Shown piece by piece: positions 57,001-57,974 of a stretch of DNA of 57,974 nucleotides. Where the stretch lies: NCBI GenBank assembly GCA_005116895.1, contig SWDO01000005.1:69251-127224 (forward strand), in the 5' to 3' direction. Both the position numbers and the translations under genes were made by a program. Origin of the DNA: Nitrospira sp. (GTDB lineage Bacteria > Nitrospirota > Nitrospiria > Nitrospirales > Nitrospiraceae). The stretch's first letter is position 1. Every line of letters starts with the position of its first letter. The notes below the pieces were generated by a model. That model ran no database searches. It saw only the letters and a list, made by a program, of their open reading frames with translations, and was not told the DNA's origin.

Positions 57001-57974
57001 GCCGTCGTGCTGGGCTGGATGGAAAGCATTGGCCCGACGACGACTGTGGAGCTGGCCGAGCGGCTGCATCTTCCGGCTCTTGCCACCGATGCCGCGATGA
57101 TTCGACTCGAAGGGCAAGGCCAAGTCCTGCGCGGCCAATTTCGTGAGGCGTTAGGCGCGAGGGGTAAGGAGAACGGACGATCGCCTCACCGTTCACCCCT
57201 TACCCCTTACGAGTTCTGTCATCGCCGCTTGCTGGCCAGGATCCATCGGTTGACGATCGGGATCTTGCGCAAGGAAGTGGAACCGGTGACGGCGTCGGAC
57301 TTCATGCGATTCTTGATGCAATGGCAGCATGTCGTGCCGGGGGCTCGTCAACATGGTGACGCGGGGCTCATGGAGGTCATCAAACAACTCGCCGGGTTCG
57401 AGGCTGCGGCCTCTGCGTGGGAACCCCAGCTGTTACGTACGAGGATGGCCAAGTATGAGCCGGAACTCTTAGATCGACTCTGTCTGAGCGGCGCAGTCAG
57501 TTGGGGGCGCCTCTCGCCCCACCCGAAACTGGCAGCGGGTGGGGCGATGGAGGGGCGGTGCATCACCCCAACGAGCATTGCGCCCATCAGTATTTTCCCG
57601 CGGGATGAGTGCGACTGGTTGCTCGCCGCACTCCATCGTGAGGTGGTTGCAGTAGGCCCCGATCCGTTCGCACTGCTGAGTTCGGTAGCCCAAGATCTCC
57701 ATCGTGCGTTGCAGCAACAGGGCGCCAGTTTTTTTACCGACCTGGTGCGGATCACCAACCATCTTCCCTCTGAAGTCGAGCAGGGATTGTGGGAGCTGGT
57801 GGCAGCCGGACTGGTGACGGCTGATGGGTTCGATAACCTCCGTGCCCTCATGGACCCGCATCGGCGTCGCGCCGAGGGACGGCACGATGATCGGTACGTT
57901 CACGCCCAACGTCGTCGTCGAGCCGCTGCTCGGCAACGCCGCGGCCAAATACGACCTGTCGCGCATGGCCTGGG
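54076..57974 (+). CDS. Lhr-type large DEAD/DEAH helicase (3' end not in window)
   Basis: A frame open for about 1300 residues to the window edge. N-terminus: RFHPVISEWF, Walker A AAPTGSGKTLAAF, DEIH box (IVDEIHALAPNKRG), motif III GLSATQRP and motif VI QRIGRAGHWIHA, then the Lhr core and a winged-helix region. Lhr proteins act in DNA repair. Three heptanucleotide arrays (55846, 56890, 57148) are read through in frame as added peptides. The final ~115 bases switch to another gene's coding pattern, so the authentic end probably lies near 57860. ATGs at 54055 and 54067 are alternatives. Confidence 0.88.
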   Translation, partial: MSLTRFHPVISEWFTSQVGQPTDVQVRAWPAIQSGTDALIAAPTGSGKTLAAFLSCIDQLFKQALARELDDHTHVLYVSPLKALSNDIQKNLQKPLAEIGQMALQAGLLMPELRVLVRTGDTPMADRQQMLKRPPHILVTTPESLFILLTAEKSRKLLQTVRTVIVDEIHALAPNKRGAHLALSLERLEALTFMKPQRIGLSATQRPIELVADFLVGDRPRPTIIDVGHRRELDLAVEVPKDELSAVATNAIWSDVYDRVAELVRQHRSTLVFVNTRRLAERVSHYLEERLHDLGADVVAAHHGSLSRQIRLTAEERLKTGKTRVVIATASLELGIDVGTVDLVCQIGSPRAIATALQRIGRAGHWIHAIPKGRLFAMTRDELLECGALVRAIRQGTLDQITVPPAPLDILAQQIVAASASPTWAEADLFALCRRAFPYRTLSRDDFDAVVRMLADGIATQRGRGLAYLYHDRINHRIKGRRGARLAAITSGGAIPDTANYAVVAEPDGTVVGSVDEDFAVESLAGDIMLLGNTSWRIKGVEAGKVRVEDAQGAPPNIPFWRGEAPSRTAELSAEVASLRQAIADKALPSDSPVSALSPHYSVLSWLRQECALDARGAQQVIEYVLAGKAVLGVVPTQETIVAERFFDESGGMQLVIHAPFGGRINKAWGLALRKRFCVTFDFELQAAATDNGLVISLGEKHSFPLESVFSYLHSNSVREVLIQAVLLAPMFTTRWRWNASRALALLRFSNGKKVPPQIQRMKAEDLLAAVFPDAIACQENLTGERAARQIPDHPLVAETMRDCLTEAMDLEGLTAVLQRIEAGQIRCVAMETPAPSVFSHEILNANPYAFLDDAPLEERRARAVEMRRTLPPDLLGQVGALDPAAIEEVQRESWPVVRDADELHDALLTLMWMPEPIPADWSMHLPVLIESGRAVSLTFHVSRFTSHQVRGVVATEKKELVESMLALGDDSTCDAVVLGWMESIGPTTTVELAERLHLPALATDAAMIRLEGQGQVLRGQFREALGARGKENGRSPHRSPLTPYEFCHRRLLARIHRLTIGILRKEVEPVTASDFMRFLMQWQHVVPGARQHGDAGLMEVIKQLAGFEAAASAWEPQLLRTRMAKYEPELLDRLCLSGAVSWGRLSPHPKLAAGGAMEGRCITPTSIAPISIFPRDECDWLLAALHREVVAVGPDPFALLSSVAQDLHRALQQQGASFFTDLVRITNHLPSEVEQGLWELVAAGLVTADGFDNLRALMDPHRRRAEGRHDDRYVHAQRRRRAAARQRRGQIRPVAHGL
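55846..55887. repeat. In-frame heptanucleotide array in the helicase gene (1)
   Basis: Six seven-base units: GATTCTC, CAGTCTC, AGCACTC, AGTCCTC, ATTACTC, GGTCCTG. It is translated in frame as DSPVSALSPHYSVL. The 42-base length is divisible by three, so the frame is kept. Confidence 0.72.
56890..56917. repeat. In-frame heptanucleotide array in the helicase gene (2)
   Basis: Four near-perfect seven-base units, ACGTTTC, ACGTCTC, ACGTTTC, ACGTCTC, read as TFHVSRFTSH inside the helicase. Confidence 0.8.
57148..57213. repeat. In-frame inverted heptanucleotide element in the helicase gene (3)
   Basis: The left half holds GCGTTAG, GCGCGAG, GGGTAAG units; the right half holds GCCTCAC, CGTTCAC, CCCTTAC, CCCTTAC. 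The halves are inverted relative to each other, as in the element at 15793-15893, and are translated as GARGKENGRSPHRSPLTPYE. Confidence 0.75.
57860..57974 (+). other. Possible foreign or chimeric contig end
   Basis: From about 57860 the helicase frame becomes Arg-rich and unlike the family, while the frame read as VAPRDGTMIGTFTPNVVVEP continues with LLGNAAAKYDLSRMAW. That is the pattern of a Bug/TctC tricarboxylate-type binding protein. Third positions are much more GC-rich there than in the preceding sequence. A chimeric join at the contig end is likely. Confidence 0.55.

Overview
The window reads as a chromosomal contig from a Gram-negative bacterium of moderately high GC, most likely Nitrospira or a close relative in Nitrospirota. 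The evidence is Kdo/heptose lipopolysaccharide genes, many lipoproteins and Sec/Tat exported redox proteins, an Lhr-type helicase, and a MutL-like ATPase/DUF6754 block that I remember from Nitrospira-type genomes. The genus is inference; the gene content is read from the sequence.

Layout. (1) 1-7.6 kb: housekeeping and envelope genes: lepA (3' end), lepB, heptose kinase, kdsB, pyrG, a deletion scar joining the start of kdsA to the end of kdsD, pgsA, a lipoprotein hydrolase and plsY. (2) 7.6-10.5 kb: palindromic repeats, a trypsin-like protein, an outer-membrane beta-barrel and a toxin-antitoxin-like pair. (3) 10.7-18.8 kb: a MutL-type ASKHA ATPase followed by a soluble protein, a DUF6754 membrane protein and three more membrane proteins, then a MEMO-family protein. 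(4) 18.8-42.7 kb: a copper-protein island with two giant multicopper oxidases (about 1650 and 1300 aa), four exported cupredoxin-like proteins with an amicyanin-type Cys-x2-His-x2-Met loop, five exported FGE/NirV-like proteins without the FGE catalytic cysteine pair, LolA-like proteins, a HEAT-repeat protein and an HtrA-like protease. (5) 42.8-46.5 kb: Sua5, cyclophilin, an MFS transporter and an FKBP. (6) 47-53.2 kb: a truncated sigma-54 activator, then a -24/-12 promoter ahead of a STAS / ECF sigma / anti-sigma / YHS / Met-rich protein operon, followed by a cytochrome b and a Tat-exported molybdenum oxidoreductase. (7) 53.2-58 kb: a glycosyltransferase and an Lhr-type helicase carrying in-frame heptanucleotide repeats. 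The last ~115 bases look foreign and may be a chimeric contig end.

The best candidates for an undescribed system are the copper island and the MutL-DUF6754 membrane cluster. In the island, the oxidases keep all four copper-ligand motifs, but motifs 3 and 4 lie before motifs 1 and 2. Size and arrangement recall MofA/MnxG-type metal oxidases. The cupredoxins are plausible electron partners and the FGE-like proteins plausible assembly or structural partners, as NirV is for NirK. The substrate cannot be read from sequence.
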